DNA of 64,000 nt from Paracoccaceae bacterium (GCA_033344815.1 JAWPMR010000001.1:4884136-4948135), one strand, 5' to 3'. Positions 36,800 to 47,728 are shown, numbered from the stretch's first letter. Notes: a model not told the origin generated them from the letters alone. Numbers and translations are program-made.

Positions 36800-37963
36800 G
36801 TGACGCCCGGTGCGCGGGTGGCAGCGGCCATCGAAATTCTTGATGTGATCGGGTCTGGTGCGGCTGCCGAACAGGCGTTGACGCGCTGGGCGCGCGCCAG
36901 CAGATATGCGGGGTCCAAGGATCGGGCAGCAGTGCGTGATCACGTCTATGATGTGCTGCGCACCAAGAGATCTGCCGCCCATTTGGGGGGCGGGGAGGCG
37001 GGCCGCGCGTTGATGATCGGTTTGCTGAGGTTGCAGGGCCAGACGCCAGACAGTTTCTTTACAGGCGAGGGGCATGCCCCTGCGCCGCTTTCAGAAACGG
37101 AATGCCGGGTGCCGGGAAAGTCCGAGGCGCAGGGCGATGACTGGAATCTGCCGGATTGGATTATCCCAGAGTTCGAACGCAGTCTCGGCGATCAGGCCTA
37201 TGCAACCGCGCAGGCCTTGGCGCAACGTGCGCCCGTCACACTGCGGGTGAACCTGACGAAAACCACCCGCTCAGAGGCCATCGCGGCGCTGCAGGCTGAG
37301 GGTGTTGAGACCGAAGTGAACCCGCTGGCGGAAACCGCACTGACCGCCACCACCGGTGCGCGGCGCCTACGAAACAGCGCTGCCTATCAGGAGGGGCTGG
37401 TCGAGCTTCAGGATGGTGCGTCCCAAGCGATGATCGCAGATTTGCCCGACGGTGTGCGATGTCTTGATTTTTGTGCCGGGGGGGGTGGCAAAGCCCTCGC
37501 CATGGCGGCGCAGGGGCGTGACGTCAGCGCGCATGACAGTGACCCCTCGCGGATGCGGGATTTGTCGGCCCGTGCAAAACGGGCGGGAACGCAGATTTCC
37601 GAGATCGCGACATCGCAGCTTGCGTCGGTGAGCGCTTTCGATCTGGTGCTCTGTGATGCACCGTGTTCCGGAAGCGGGTCCTGGCGGCGCGCGCCGCACG
37701 CCAAGTGGCGCCTCGACCCGCAGCGCTTGCAGGAGCTCACCCAAATTCAGGACAGCATCCTGCAGGATGCGGCGGAATTGGTTCATCCGTCAGGCACGCT
37801 GGTCTATGCCACATGTTCTGTCCTCAAGTCAGAAAACGAAGATCGAATCGCCGCATTTGTCCGGCGAAACCCCCAGTGGAACTGCAATTTCGAGCGCCGG
37901 TTGGGCGTAACGGACACAGGTGACGGATTTTTTTCTGCACACTTGACGCGCGTGTTGAGCTGA
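36800..37963 (+). CDS. RsmB/NOP2-family rRNA (cytosine-5) methyltransferase
   Basis: This 387-residue RsmB-type enzyme probably methylates a cytosine in 16S rRNA. An N-terminal NusB-like helical domain precedes the methyltransferase domain. The two catalytic cysteine motifs are DAPCSGSGSW and YATCSVL. The GTG at 36800 starts MTPGARVAAAIEIL, the usual beginning of this group; another GTG at 36779 would add seven residues. The RNA target (C967 in E. coli RsmB) is assumed from the family. Confidence 0.85.
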   Translation: MTPGARVAAAIEILDVIGSGAAAEQALTRWARASRYAGSKDRAAVRDHVYDVLRTKRSAAHLGGGEAGRALMIGLLRLQGQTPDSFFTGEGHAPAPLSETECRVPGKSEAQGDDWNLPDWIIPEFERSLGDQAYATAQALAQRAPVTLRVNLTKTTRSEAIAALQAEGVETEVNPLAETALTATTGARRLRNSAAYQEGLVELQDGASQAMIADLPDGVRCLDFCAGGGGKALAMAAQGRDVSAHDSDPSRMRDLSARAKRAGTQISEIATSQLASVSAFDLVLCDAPCSGSGSWRRAPHAKWRLDPQRLQELTQIQDSILQDAAELVHPSGTLVYATCSVLKSENEDRIAAFVRRNPQWNCNFERRLGVTDTGDGFFSAHLTRVLS

Positions 37964-37997
37964 TCATACTCAACCTTGGCGCGCATAGCTTTCGTGG

Positions 37998-38012
37998 TTA
38001 AGCCAAGCTTAA
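37998..38012. promoter_or_regulatory. CtrA box upstream of cckA
   Basis: TTAAGCCAAGCTTAA fits the full CtrA consensus TTAA-N7-TTAA exactly. It lies 55 bp before the cckA start, in the short gap after the RsmB-type gene. Confidence 0.65.
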
Positions 38013-38066
38013 TACCTGCGGCGCGTAAATGCTTGAGCGATTCGAAACCACCGGGGGAGTCCAATT

Positions 38067-40364
38067 TTGCCGCGCAGCGCTTTATCACCGTCCAGATTGA
38101 CCCGCGTTGCCCTGAATGCACAAAAGCGACTCGGCGCCCTTGTTCTGATTGCGCTGCTGCTGGCGGGTCTCGGGGCTGTCGCGCCCGATGTGATCCTGCG
38201 CAAAGCGCTTCTCGCGGCCAGCCTGTCCCTGATGGTGCTCAGCGGCGTCCTGATGTGGCTGTCGCATCGCTTCAAAGCGGGCAACGCCAGCATCATTGCC
38301 ACCCTGTCCGAATTCATCAGCAAAGATGCCGCGCCGAGCTTTCTGGCGGATGGTGAGGGAAAGATCCTGTCGGCCAATCTGGCGGCGCGCAAACGCTTTG
38401 ATGCGGAACTTGACACAACCGTCAACGGCACGCTCCAAAATACACTGGCCAATCCGGGCGGGATCATGTTTCGCCTGCAAACCCGGTCTGATGCCGAAGG
38501 ATCTGCGCGTGAGGATCTGGTCACACGCCGCGGTCACATTCGCCTGTCCGTGCATCGCACCGGCACAGGGACTTATCTGTGGCGTCTTGAGGATGTTCCC
38601 AATGTGCAGCAGGGCACCGATGGCCCGATGCTGCCAATGCTTCTGGTGGGGCGCACTAATGCTGTTTTATACATGAACGAACAGGCGCGAAAACTGGCTG
38701 GCGGTCGCATCAAGACACTGGACCGGCTGTTTAAACATGTGCCCGTTGTACCGGGAACAGTTTGTGACATCACCGGTGTGGAAGGCCCTACGCGCGCGCT
38801 GGTCAGCGAAGTGGACGCGGGGGCGGGACGACGCGCCTTGTATTTGCTGCCACCGGGTGCGGAAACCCTGGCAAAAGATGGCTGGAATGTGTTTCAGGAC
38901 CTGCCGGTCCCCTTGCTCAAAGTCAGCCCTGAAGGGGACGTTCAGGCCTACAACAGACTGGCCGCCGGGCTGATTGGTGTTTCCCTCAAAAACAAGGTGC
39001 ACCTGTCGGATCTCATGGAAGGGTTGGGGCGCTCGATTTCGGGCTGGCTGGCTGAAACTTTGCTTGGGCGTGCCACGCAGCAGTCCGAATTTCTGCGCCT
39101 CAAACGCACAGACAAGGAAGTCTTCGTCCAGGTCACGCTCAACCGTGTCACCGAAGAGGGCAAGCCCGCATTGATTGCGGTACTCAACGATGCCACGGAA
39201 CTGAAATCGCTTGAGGCGCAATTTGTCCAAAGCCAGAAAATGCAGGCCATCGGGCAGTTGGCAGGCGGCGTTGCCCATGATTTCAACAACCTGCTGACCG
39301 CGATTTCGGGACATTGTGATCTGCTGCTGCTGCGCCACGATCAGGGGGATCCGGACTTCAGTGATCTGGTCCAGATCAACCAGAATGCCAACCGCGCGGC
39401 CGCCCTTGTCGGGCAGTTGCTGGCGTTTTCGCGCAAGCAGACGCTGCGCCCTGAAACGCTCGACATGCGTGATACGCTGTCTGATCTGACCCATCTCCTC
39501 AATCGCCTCGTGGGCGAAAAAATCACACTCACGCTGAGCCATGACCCGGTTCTGCCGCCCATTCGTGCAGATAAACGCCAGTTGGAACAGGTCTTGATGA
39601 ATCTGGTGGTTAATGCGCGCGATGCGATGAAACAGGGCGGCGAAATACGCATTGTCACCGAAAGTACAAAGCTCTCTGATCCGTTGGAACGGGACCGGGT
39701 GACTGTACCCAGTGGTCGATATGTCACTGTTCAGGTGTCTGATGACGGCGTCGGTATTGCCTCTGACAAGCTGCAAAAAGTGTTTGAGCCCTTTTTTACC
39801 ACCAAGCGCACGGGGGAGGGCACTGGGCTGGGTCTGTCAACGGCCTATGGCATCATCAAGCAAACGGGCGGGTATATTTTTGTCGACAGCACGGTGGGCG
39901 CCGGCACAAAATTCACGCTCTATTTTCCGGTTCTGGAAGACACCGAAGTACTGGCCCCGGTCGCAAAACAGGTCAAAGCCAAGCCCGCCGCCAAACATGG
40001 AGATGGCGTGATTTTGCTGGTGGAAGATGAGGCCCCGGTGCGCGCCTTTGCCAGCCGCGCGCTGCGTCTGAGGGGGTATACCGTCCTTGAGGCCGATTCT
40101 GCGGAGGCCGCTTTGAAAACACTGGAGGATTCTTCCCTCAACATTGACGTCTTTGTCACGGATGTGGTGATGCCCGGCATGGATGGGCCGAGCTGGGTGC
40201 GTGAAGCCCTGAAAGAACGTCCCGGCGTGCGGGTCGTTTTCGTGTCGGGCTACGCCGAGGACAGTTTTGGCGAGACGCAGATCAAAATCCCGAACTCGGT
40301 ATTCCTTCCCAAACCCTTTTCGCTGAGCGATTTGACCGACACGGTGCATCGGCAACTGCACTGA
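38067..40364 (+). CDS. cckA: Hybrid sensor histidine kinase CckA
   Basis: CckA phosphorylates the phosphotransferase ChpT and, through it, CtrA, which governs flagella, gene transfer agents and cell-cycle genes in alphaproteobacteria. The 765 residues comprise two N-terminal membrane helices (about 22-38 and 46-66) and PAS-like regions. A HisKA domain follows with phosphoacceptor His404 (GGVAHDFNNLLTA), then an HATPase domain with Asn516 and a C-terminal receiver with Asp699 (TDVVMPGMDG). The start is a TTG at 38067, backed by a GGGGGAG ribosome site 8 bases upstream. A CtrA box lies in its promoter region. Confidence 0.9.
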   Translation: MPRSALSPSRLTRVALNAQKRLGALVLIALLLAGLGAVAPDVILRKALLAASLSLMVLSGVLMWLSHRFKAGNASIIATLSEFISKDAAPSFLADGEGKILSANLAARKRFDAELDTTVNGTLQNTLANPGGIMFRLQTRSDAEGSAREDLVTRRGHIRLSVHRTGTGTYLWRLEDVPNVQQGTDGPMLPMLLVGRTNAVLYMNEQARKLAGGRIKTLDRLFKHVPVVPGTVCDITGVEGPTRALVSEVDAGAGRRALYLLPPGAETLAKDGWNVFQDLPVPLLKVSPEGDVQAYNRLAAGLIGVSLKNKVHLSDLMEGLGRSISGWLAETLLGRATQQSEFLRLKRTDKEVFVQVTLNRVTEEGKPALIAVLNDATELKSLEAQFVQSQKMQAIGQLAGGVAHDFNNLLTAISGHCDLLLLRHDQGDPDFSDLVQINQNANRAAALVGQLLAFSRKQTLRPETLDMRDTLSDLTHLLNRLVGEKITLTLSHDPVLPPIRADKRQLEQVLMNLVVNARDAMKQGGEIRIVTESTKLSDPLERDRVTVPSGRYVTVQVSDDGVGIASDKLQKVFEPFFTTKRTGEGTGLGLSTAYGIIKQTGGYIFVDSTVGAGTKFTLYFPVLEDTEVLAPVAKQVKAKPAAKHGDGVILLVEDEAPVRAFASRALRLRGYTVLEADSAEAALKTLEDSSLNIDVFVTDVVMPGMDGPSWVREALKERPGVRVVFVSGYAEDSFGETQIKIPNSVFLPKPFSLSDLTDTVHRQLH

Positions 40365-40640
40365 ATGCACATCACCATTGGTTTATGTCTGGTGTCTTGG
40401 GCCCGGATCTGACCCAGCGGGCGGATATCAGGTGATTTCGCCGGAAATGATTGTGTAAGGCCGCCGCAAGAGCAGGTTCTTCCCACATAGGCATCTCGCC
40501 CGCGAAAAGATTAAGAATGTACCGCAAATAATTGTTTTAAAATGATACTTACAGCTTTTTCGTTGATGCCGTCAGAATCCTCTCAGACCTAAACCCCTCT
40601 TTAACCAGATTCGGATCAAGATAGTTTAGTGAAATTTTGA

Positions 40641-40669
40641 TTGAAATGTTCTCTTTTTGGTCTCATAAG
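40641..40669 (+). promoter_or_regulatory. Likely recA promoter
   Basis: TTGAAA (40641-40646) and CATAAG (40664-40669) are separated by 17 bp, each with at least four consensus matches. The LexA box begins at the next base, a layout typical of SOS repression. Confidence 0.45.
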
Positions 40670-40684
40670 GAACGTAATGAGAAC
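40670..40684. promoter_or_regulatory. LexA (SOS) box of recA
   Basis: GAACGTAATGAGAAC is an exact GAAC-N7-GAAC direct repeat, the inverse view of the GTTC-N7-GTTC SOS box of Rhodobacter and other alphaproteobacteria. It is 67 bp before the recA ATG. Confidence 0.88.
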
Positions 40685-40750
40685 ATCCTGATTTTGCGGA
40701 GGCGGCCTCATTGCCGACTTTCGTGAAGTGTGACACAAAAAGGAAACGCA

Positions 40751-41830
40751 ATGGGAACGGCAGATTTATTGAGCATGACCAACAAGAAGACAGCAGACAA
40801 ACAAAAAGCGCTCGATTCTGCGCTGGCCCAGATTGAACGCCAGTTTGGCAAGGGTTCGATCATGAAGCTGGGTCAGGAAGGTGCCGTGCAGGATATCAAA
40901 TCCAGTTCAACCGGTTCCCTTGGCCTCGATATCGCGCTGGGAATTGGCGGCTTGCCAATGGGCCGCATCGTTGAGATTTACGGCCCGGAAAGCTCTGGCA
41001 AGACAACGCTGACGCTGCATTGCGTCGCCGAGCAGCAAAAAGCCGGCGGCGTCTGTGCCTTTGTAGATGCAGAGCACGCGCTTGATCCGACCTACGCCAA
41101 GAAGTTGGGCGTGGATCTGGATGAACTCCTGATCAGCCAGCCGGACACAGGGGAACAAGCCCTGGAAATCACCGACACGCTTGTGCGTTCGGGCGCGGTC
41201 AACATGGTCATTGTCGATTCGGTTGCCGCCCTGACACCCAAGTCCGAGCTTGAAGGTGATATGGGCGACAGTTCCGTGGGCGTTCAGGCGCGCTTGATGA
41301 GCCAGGCGATGCGCAAACTGACCGGCTCTATCAGTCGCAGCAATTGCATGGTGATCTTCATTAACCAGATCCGGATGAAGATCGGCGTCATGTTCGGCTC
41401 ACCCGAAACGACCACTGGCGGCAACGCGTTGAAATTCTATTCCTCCGTGCGTCTGGACATTCGCCGTATTGGCGCACTCAAGGACCGCGATGAAATCGTT
41501 GGCAACCACACCCGCGTAAAGGTCGTGAAAAACAAGGTCGCAGCGCCATTCAAGCAGGTTGAATTCGACATCATGTATGGCGAAGGCATCTCGAAAATGG
41601 GCGAGTTGCTCGATCTGGGCGTGGCCGCCGGTGTGGTCGATAAATCCGGCTCGTGGTTCAGCTATGGAGACGAACGCATCGGGCAGGGACGCGAGAACGC
41701 CAAGGGGTTCCTGCGCGAGAACGTACAGATGGCGCTGGACATCGAGGATAAAATTCGCGCGGCACATGGTCTGGATTTTGATATGCCAGAGGGCGAACGC
41801 AAAGAGGATGACGACATCCTCGAGGCCTGA
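40751..41830 (+). CDS. recA: Recombinase RecA
   Basis: RecA forms ATP-dependent filaments on single-stranded DNA, drives homologous recombination and triggers LexA self-cleavage. This 359-residue protein has the Walker A site GPESSGKTT, the [11 protein letters not shown]alker B strand, and an acidic C-terminal tail. The ATG at 40751 has AAGGAAA 6 bases upstream and is preferred over the GTG at 40730. An SOS box lies upstream and a strong terminator follows. Confidence 0.97.
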   Translation: MGTADLLSMTNKKTADKQKALDSALAQIERQFGKGSIMKLGQEGAVQDIKSSSTGSLGLDIALGIGGLPMGRIVEIYGPESSGKTTLTLHCVAEQQKAGGVCAFVDAEHALDPTYAKKLGVDLDELLISQPDTGEQALEITDTLVRSGAVNMVIVDSVAALTPKSELEGDMGDSSVGVQARLMSQAMRKLTGSISRSNCMVIFINQIRMKIGVMFGSPETTTGGNALKFYSSVRLDIRRIGALKDRDEIVGNHTRVKVVKNKVAAPFKQVEFDIMYGEGISKMGELLDLGVAAGVVDKSGSWFSYGDERIGQGRENAKGFLRENVQMALDIEDKIRAAHGLDFDMPEGERKEDDDILEA

Positions 41831-41850
41831 GCCTTGCAGTCATGACGCGA

Positions 41851-41885
41851 AAAACAGGGCGTGCCTGACGGGTGCGCCCTGTTTT
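41851..41885 (+). terminator. recA terminator
   Basis: Perfect 11-bp stem AAAACAGGGCG / CGCCCTGTTTT around a 13-nt loop. It begins 20 bp after the recA stop, and the stem ends in four T residues. Confidence 0.85.
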
Positions 41886-41975
41886 CGTCGCGCCGCCTCG
41901 CTTGTCCCGTGGACAGCGGCGGATGAGGCGGTTATTTGAGCAAGAACTGAATGACATGCTCAAAGGCCCCGCATC

Positions 41976-44636
41976 ATGCAAACGTTGAATGATATCCGCT
42001 CCACCTTCCTGTCTTACTTTGACAAGCAGGGGCACGCGGTTGTGCCCTCAAGTCCGCTGGTGCCCCGCAACGATCCGACCTTGATGTTTGCAAACTCGGG
42101 TATGGTGCAGTTCAAAAACCTGTTTACCGGCGTTGAGACGCGCGATTATCAACGGGCCGCCACGGCGCAGAAATGCGTGCGCGCCGGGGGTAAACACAAC
42201 GATCTGGACAATGTGGGCATGACCGCGCGGCATCTGACATTCTTTGAGATGTTGGGGAATTTCAGTTTTGGCGATTATTTCAAAGAGCAGGCCATCCCCT
42301 TTGCCTGGGAGGTTTTGACCAAGGAATTGGGCATCCCCAAGGAAAAACTGCTGGTGACGGTCTATCACACCGATGATGAAGCCGCCGAAATCTGGAAAAA
42401 AGTCGCGGGTTTGCCGGATGATCGCATTATTCGCATCGCAACTGACGACAATTTCTGGCGTATGGGGCCAACCGGTCCATGCGGCCCTTGCACGGAAATC
42501 TTCTTTGATCACGGGGATCACATCTGGGGTGGCCCTCCCGGTTCGCCCGAGGAAGATGGCGACCGCTTCATCGAGATCTGGAACCTTGTTTTCATGCAGG
42601 ATGAGCAATTCGCCGACGGCAGCACCACGCCCTTGCCGATGCAGTCCATTGACACCGGCATGGGTTTGGAGCGGATTTCATCCCTGCTCCAGAACACAAA
42701 CAACGTTTTCGAAACCGATCTGATGCGGGCTCTGGTCGAGGCCTCCGCGGATGCGTCCTCGACCGGCACCGATGACAAGGTCATAACCCATCACCGCGTG
42801 ATTGCGGATCATTTGCGCTCGACGTCCTTTCTGATGGCGGATGGGGTGATGCCGTCCAATGACGGACGCGGTTATGTCCTGCGCCGGATCATGCGCCGCG
42901 CCATGCGTCATGCCCATCTGCTGGGAGCCAAGGATCCCATGATGCACCTGTTGGTCCCCGCGCTCGTGCATCAGATGGGTGCGGCCTATCCCGAACTCGG
43001 ACAGGCTCAGAGCATGATCGAACAGACGCTGTTGCAGGAAGAAACCCGCTTTCGCCAAACGCTGGATCGCGGTTTGAAGCTGCTGGATGAGGAGCTTTTG
43101 CAGTTGGAGGAGGGGGCGAACCTGCCGGGTGAAACAGCTTTCAAACTCTATGATACCTTTGGGTTTCCGTTGGATCTGACGCAGGACGCGCTGCGCGAAA
43201 AAGGGCGTTCGGTGGATGCTGCCGGTTTTGACAGTGCCATGGCTGAACAGAAGGCAAAGGCGCGCGCAGCATGGTCCGGAACCGGTGAGGCGGCGGATGC
43301 GACCATCTGGTTCGACGTCGCCGATCAACATGGTGCCACGGATTTTCTGGGCTATGACACGGAAACGGCGGAGGGCCAGATCGTGGCGCTGGTGCAGGGT
43401 GGCACGTCGGTTAAGGAGGCCTCTGTGGGGGAGGAGGTTCAAATCGCGCTGAACCAATCGCCTTTTTACGCCGAAAGCGGCGGGCAGGTCGGAGACAAGG
43501 GCACGCTCCGAACGGCAGACGGGACGGCCGACATCACCGATACGCGCAAGACTGCGGGGGTTTTCATCCATATCGCGAAAGTGACGACCGGATCACTCAA
43601 GACGGGTGAGGCCGCGGTTTTGGAGGTGGATCATGCGCGCCGAACGGCGATCCGCGCCAACCATTCGGCCACGCATCTGCTGCATGAAGCCCTGCGAGAA
43701 GCGCTTGGCACGCACGTGGCCCAACGCGGATCCCTCAACGCAGAGGATCGCTTGCGGTTCGATTTCAGCCACACGCAGGCGCTGAGTTCTGATGAGGTGG
43801 TCAGGGTCGAGGCGGATGTGAACGCCTATATCCGACAGAACGCAACCGTGGAGACCCGGATCATGACCCCGGATGATGCCCGCGCTCTTGGCGCGCAGGC
43901 GCTTTTTGGCGAGAAATACGGTGATGAAGTGCGCGTGGTGTCGATGGGTCATCAGGACGGCTCTGGCAAGGGCGTGGCAGGGAATACCTATTCACTTGAG
44001 CTTTGTGGGGGCACGCATGTGCGCCAGACCGGAGACATCGGCGCTCTTGTTATTCTGGGGGACAGTGCCAGCAGTGCCGGCGTGCGCCGGATTGAAGCCT
44101 TGACCGGGGCGGCGGCGATGTCACATCTGCGGGCGCAAGACAACAGGCTGGCCGAAGTTGCGCTGGACCTCAAAGCACAGGCGGTGGACGTGCCGGACCG
44201 GGTGCGCGCGCTGATGGAAGAACGGCGCGCCTTGTCAAATGAGGTGGCGCAGCTGCGTCGTGAGTTGGCCATGGCGGGTGGCGGTGGCGCTGCGGCACCG
44301 GAGGTGCGCGACATTGGTGGGGTCTCGTTCATGGCGCAGGTTTTGTCCGGCATCACTGGCAAGGACCTGCCCGGCTTGGTGGACCAATTCAAAGAAAAGA
44401 TGGGCAGCGGGGCGGTTTTGCTGATCGCGGATGCGGACGGCAAGGCGGCGGTGGCCGCTGGTGTGACAAAGGATTTGACCGACAGGCTTTCCGCCGTGGA
44501 TATTGTCAAGGCGGCAGTGGTTGAGTTGGGCGGTAAAGGCGGCGGTGGCAGGCCGGACATGGCCCAGGGTGGCGCGCGGGATGTTCAGAATGCCGATGCC
44601 GCCGTTGCTGCCGCAGAAGCGATCGTGAAAGGATAA
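41976..44636 (+). CDS. alaS: Alanyl-tRNA synthetase
   Basis: AlaRS charges tRNA-Ala and edits mischarged Ser/Gly-tRNA. The 886 residues span the class II catalytic domain ([18 protein letters not shown] near the start, and GMGLERISS) and the editing domain with its zinc-binding signatures [12 protein letters not shown] and [13 protein letters not shown]. The C-Ala oligomerisation domain follows. The length is normal. The DUF1330 gene follows 5 bp later. Confidence 0.96.
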   Translation: MQTLNDIRSTFLSYFDKQGHAVVPSSPLVPRNDPTLMFANSGMVQFKNLFTGVETRDYQRAATAQKCVRAGGKHNDLDNVGMTARHLTFFEMLGNFSFGDYFKEQAIPFAWEVLTKELGIPKEKLLVTVYHTDDEAAEIWKKVAGLPDDRIIRIATDDNFWRMGPTGPCGPCTEIFFDHGDHIWGGPPGSPEEDGDRFIEIWNLVFMQDEQFADGSTTPLPMQSIDTGMGLERISSLLQNTNNVFETDLMRALVEASADASSTGTDDKVITHHRVIADHLRSTSFLMADGVMPSNDGRGYVLRRIMRRAMRHAHLLGAKDPMMHLLVPALVHQMGAAYPELGQAQSMIEQTLLQEETRFRQTLDRGLKLLDEELLQLEEGANLPGETAFKLYDTFGFPLDLTQDALREKGRSVDAAGFDSAMAEQKAKARAAWSGTGEAADATIWFDVADQHGATDFLGYDTETAEGQIVALVQGGTSVKEASVGEEVQIALNQSPFYAESGGQVGDKGTLRTADGTADITDTRKTAGVFIHIAKVTTGSLKTGEAAVLEVDHARRTAIRANHSATHLLHEALREALGTHVAQRGSLNAEDRLRFDFSHTQALSSDEVVRVEADVNAYIRQNATVETRIMTPDDARALGAQALFGEKYGDEVRVVSMGHQDGSGKGVAGNTYSLELCGGTHVRQTGDIGALVILGDSASSAGVRRIEALTGAAAMSHLRAQDNRLAEVALDLKAQAVDVPDRVRALMEERRALSNEVAQLRRELAMAGGGGAAAPEVRDIGGVSFMAQVLSGITGKDLPGLVDQFKEKMGSGAVLLIADADGKAAVAAGVTKDLTDRLSAVDIVKAAVVELGGKGGGGRPDMAQGGARDVQNADAAVAAAEAIVKG

Positions 44637-44641
44637 GAAAG

Positions 44642-44929
44642 ATGGGTGCACTTTGGATTGCGCATGTGACAGTCACGGATGAAGAAGCCTATGGCAAATA
44701 CGCAGCCCTTGCCACGCAAGCAATTGCCGATCATGGCGGCGTGTTCATCGCACGGGGCGGAAAGTTCGTGCAACTTGAAGGGCAGGCACGTCCGCGCAAT
44801 GTTGTCGCGCGTTTCCCGGATATTGAAACAGCGGAAAAATGTTATAATTCTGGTGTTTATCAACGTGCATTAAACCATGCGCGCGATGCCAGCGAACGCG
44901 AATTGATGATCATTGAAACCAATGAATGA
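44642..44929 (+). CDS. DUF1330 family protein
   Basis: This 95-residue ferredoxin-like-fold (dimeric alpha-beta barrel) protein of the DUF1330 family has YGKYAALATQAIADHGGVFIARGG and NVVARFPDIETAEKCYNS as family segments. The function is unknown. It lies 5 bp after alaS and is probably co-transcribed. A shared terminator separates it from the convergent typA. Confidence 0.85.
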   Translation: MGALWIAHVTVTDEEAYGKYAALATQAIADHGGVFIARGGKFVQLEGQARPRNVVARFPDIETAEKCYNSGVYQRALNHARDASERELMIIETNE

Positions 44930-44932
44930 GAA

Positions 44933-44959
44933 AAAGGCCGCTCCGGAAGAGCGGCCTTT
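44933..44959. terminator. Bidirectional terminator between DUF1330 gene and typA
   Basis: Perfect 11-bp stem AAAGGCCGCTC / GAGCGGCCTTT with loop CGGAA. The minus-strand side runs into five T residues, so it serves typA best; the plus side has three. Confidence 0.85.
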
Positions 44960-44983
44960 CCTAACTGCGCCGGATCCGGGACC

Positions 44984-46801
44984 CTAGCTCGCGCGCGCCA
45001 TGCGTTTGCGCTCATGCGGGTCCAGATAACGTTTACGCAACCGGATGGCATTGGGCGTGACTTCGACCAGCTCATCATCGTCGATATAGGCGATGGCCTC
45101 TTCCAGCGACAGCGTGATCGGCGTGGTCAGACGTACCGCTTCATCGGTGCCTGAGGCGCGTACGTTGGTCAGCTTCTTGCCCTTGAGCGGGTTCACTTCA
45201 AGATCGTTCTCGCGGCTGTGCTCACCGATGATCATGCCTGTGTAAATATCGGTCTGTGCGCCGATCATCATCTTGCCACGCTCTTCAAGGTTCCAGAGCG
45301 CATAGGCCACCGAGGTGCCGTTTTCCATGGAAATCAACACGCCCGCACGACGCCCGGGGATCGCACCTTTGTGCGGCGCCCATTTATGAAACACCCGGTT
45401 CAACACGCCGGTGCCGCGCGTATCGGTCAGGAATTCGCCGTGATACCCGATCAGCCCGCGCGAGGGCACATGTGCCACAATGCGGGTTTTCCCAGCGCCG
45501 GCGGGCTTCATTTCGACCAGTTCACCGCGCCGTACGCCGGTGATTTTCTCGATCACCGCGCCGGAATATTCGTCATCCACGTCGATGGTGGCTTCTTCGA
45601 TGGGCTCGTGACGTTCGCCGTCAATGTCCTGAAACAACACTTGGGGGCGCGAAATGCTCAGCTCAAATCCTTCGCGGCGCATGTTTTCGATCAGAACGCC
45701 CATTTGCAATTCGCCGCGCCCTGCGACTTCGAATGCCTCGCCGCCGGGGGTGTCGCTGATCTTGATCGCGACGTTGGATTCGGCCTCTTTCATAAGGCGT
45801 TCGCGGATGACGCGGCTTTGGACTTTTTTACCATCGCGTCCGGCCAGCGGGCTGTCGTTGATTCCAAAAGTCACCGTAATGGTGGGCGGATCAATCGGTT
45901 GTGCGGGCAGGGCCTCGCTGACTTGCGGCGCGACGATACTGTCGGCCACGGTGGCTTTGGACATGCCTGCAAGGCTCACGATGTCACCCGCTTCGGCCAG
46001 ATCAATCGGTTGCTGGATCAGCCCGCGGAAGGCTAGAATTTTTGTCACGCGGAAGTTTTCGATCAGATCACCGTCACGCGACAGCGCCTTCACGGTTTCG
46101 CCTGCCTTCAGCGTTCCGGCCTCAACGCGACCTGTGAGAATGCGTCCGATGAACGGGTCCGCGCCCAGCGTTGTGGCCAGCATCTGAAACGGCTCGTCAC
46201 GGCGCGCCACCTGCAACGGGCTTGGCACATGCTCTACGACCAGATCAAACAGCGCCGACAGATCTTTGCGCGGGCCATCGAGCTCCATGTCCGCCCAGCC
46301 GTTACGCCCGGAAGCATACATCGCCGGGAAATCAAGCTGGTTGTCATCCGCGCCCAGATTGGCAAACAAATCAAAACACTCATCCAGTGCACGATCCGGT
46401 TCCGCATCCGGTTTGTCGACCTTGTTCAGCACCACGATCGGTCGCAGACCCAGTGCCAGCGCCTTGGAGGTCACAAATTTGGTCTGTGGCATGGGCCCTT
46501 CAGCCGCATCCACCAGCAACACAACACCATCAACCATGGAGAGGATCCGTTCGACTTCACCGCCGAAATCCGCGTGACCGGGCGTGTCCACGATATTGAT
46601 CCGAGTGCCTTTCCACTCCACGGATGTGGCTTTGGCGAGGATGGTGATGCCGCGCTCGCGTTCCAGATCGTTGCTGTCCATGGCGCGTTCGGATGTCGCC
46701 TGATTTTCGCGAAACGTCCCGGATTGTTTGAGCAGTTCATCCACAAGCGTGGTTTTGCCGTGGTCAACGTGAGCGATAATTGCGATGTTTCGCAGGTCCA
46801 T
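44984..46801 (-). CDS. typA: Ribosome-associated GTPase TypA/BipA
   Basis: BipA is a translational GTPase that helps 50S assembly and stress or low-temperature growth. This 605-residue protein has the G1 motif AHVDHGKT, G2/G3 with [22 protein letters not shown] (G4), and the EF-G-like and BipA-specific C-terminal domains. The ATG at 46801 gives the standard [15 protein letters not shown] start; the 19-codon extension is not conserved. Confidence 0.95.
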   Translation of the reverse strand: MDLRNIAIIAHVDHGKTTLVDELLKQSGTFRENQATSERAMDSNDLERERGITILAKATSVEWKGTRINIVDTPGHADFGGEVERILSMVDGVVLLVDAAEGPMPQTKFVTSKALALGLRPIVVLNKVDKPDAEPDRALDECFDLFANLGADDNQLDFPAMYASGRNGWADMELDGPRKDLSALFDLVVEHVPSPLQVARRDEPFQMLATTLGADPFIGRILTGRVEAGTLKAGETVKALSRDGDLIENFRVTKILAFRGLIQQPIDLAEAGDIVSLAGMSKATVADSIVAPQVSEALPAQPIDPPTITVTFGINDSPLAGRDGKKVQSRVIRERLMKEAESNVAIKISDTPGGEAFEVAGRGELQMGVLIENMRREGFELSISRPQVLFQDIDGERHEPIEEATIDVDDEYSGAVIEKITGVRRGELVEMKPAGAGKTRIVAHVPSRGLIGYHGEFLTDTRGTGVLNRVFHKWAPHKGAIPGRRAGVLISMENGTSVAYALWNLEERGKMMIGAQTDIYTGMIIGEHSRENDLEVNPLKGKKLTNVRASGTDEAVRLTTPITLSLEEAIAYIDDDELVEVTPNAIRLRKRYLDPHERKRMARAS

Positions 46802-46909
46802 GACGAGAGCCTTTATTGGGAAATGGCGCGCCCTAAGCGCGTTTGTTTGGGGGCGCATACCGCGCCGCCAGTCAGAAAGCTAGGGGAAATCTGCACAGAT
46901 CCTTAAGGG

Positions 46910-47245
46910 CTAGTGAGTTGCGCTTTGCGAGAACAGGTGAATGATCAGAATGCCGAGGATGATCAGGCTCAGGCCGAGCACGGCGGGCAGATCGAGGCGC
47001 TGGCCAAATACCACGTACCCGATGATCGCGATCATCACGATGCCGAGGCCGGACCAGATCGCATAGACGATCCCCACAGGCATGAATTTCAGCGCCAGTG
47101 CGAGCAGATAAAACGAAACGCCATAAGCGATCACAACCAGCACTGAGGGCCACAATCTGCTGAACTGCTGGCTGGCTTGCAACGCCGTCGTCCCGATCGT
47201 TTCGGCTATGATGGCAAAAATGAGATAGATGTAATGCATCGGCAT
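46910..47245 (-). CDS. Small multidrug resistance (SMR) transporter
   Basis: This 111-residue protein has four membrane helices and belongs to the SMR family. The essential glutamate is in helix 1 (HYIYLIFAIIAETIGTT), aligning with EmrE Glu14, and helix 3 has the GIVYAIWSGLGIV motif. This is the EmrE-like branch (cationic drug/proton antiport) rather than the guanidinium exporter branch. Met3 is an alternative start. The Lrp gene ends 15 bp upstream on the same strand. Confidence 0.88.
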   Translation of the reverse strand: MPMHYIYLIFAIIAETIGTTALQASQQFSRLWPSVLVVIAYGVSFYLLALALKFMPVGIVYAIWSGLGIVMIAIIGYVVFGQRLDLPAVLGLSLIILGILIIHLFSQSATH

Positions 47246-47260
47246 CGGCGCGCCTTTCTT

Positions 47261-47728
47261 TTAAAGCGGCAGTTGGTGCGTGTCTTTGATCTGCTCCATG
47301 ACGAAACTGGCGGAAACATCTGACAAAGGGACGCGGCGGATCAAGGCCTGATACAATCGATCATAATCTGCCATATCAGCCACACGCGCGCGGATCAGAT
47401 AATCCAGATCGCCCGTCATGCGATAAACGCCAAGGATTTCGGGCATATCGCGCGTCGCCTTTTTGAAGGTCTCCAGCCAATCCGGGGCATGGGCATTTGT
47501 ACGGATCATCATGAACACCATAAGCCCAAGCCCCAAGCTATCCGGGTCCAGCAGGGTCACGCGGGCAGAAATGACACCGGCACTTTCCAGCGCTTTGATC
47601 CGGCGCCAGCAGGCGTTCCGACTGAGATGCACCCGCTCACCCAAGACATCGAGCGATTGGCTGGCATCCTTCTGCAAGAATGACAGAATGCGCCGGTCTG
47701 TTTCATCAATTGTCACCACAAATGACAA
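47261..47728 (-). CDS. Lrp/AsnC family transcriptional regulator
   Basis: This 155-residue regulator has an N-terminal winged helix-turn-helix (LDVLGERVHLSRNACWRRIKAL) and a C-terminal RAM ligand-binding domain (GVYRMTGDLDYLIRARVADM). Members usually respond to an amino acid. The start is uncertain: TTG at 47728, or GTG at 47719 or 47716, giving VVTIDETDRRIL. A palindrome over this point may be its own operator. Position suggests it could control the SMR gene just downstream. Confidence 0.88.
   Translation of the reverse strand: MSFVVTIDETDRRILSFLQKDASQSLDVLGERVHLSRNACWRRIKALESAGVISARVTLLDPDSLGLGLMVFMMIRTNAHAPDWLETFKKATRDMPEILGVYRMTGDLDYLIRARVADMADYDRLYQALIRRVPLSDVSASFVMEQIKDTHQLPL

Larger units (their letters stand above)
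40365..40750. other. Upstream region of recA
   Basis: This 386-bp gap between cckA and recA holds no gene. Its right half is AT-rich and carries the recA promoter and SOS box described separately. The left part shows no strong terminator for cckA. Confidence 0.6.

Noticed and set aside
38667-39776. 369-codon open frame antisense to cckA
   Set aside because: It lies opposite the conserved kinase domains, has no ribosome site and gives no recognisable protein. GC-rich genes often leave long antisense frames.
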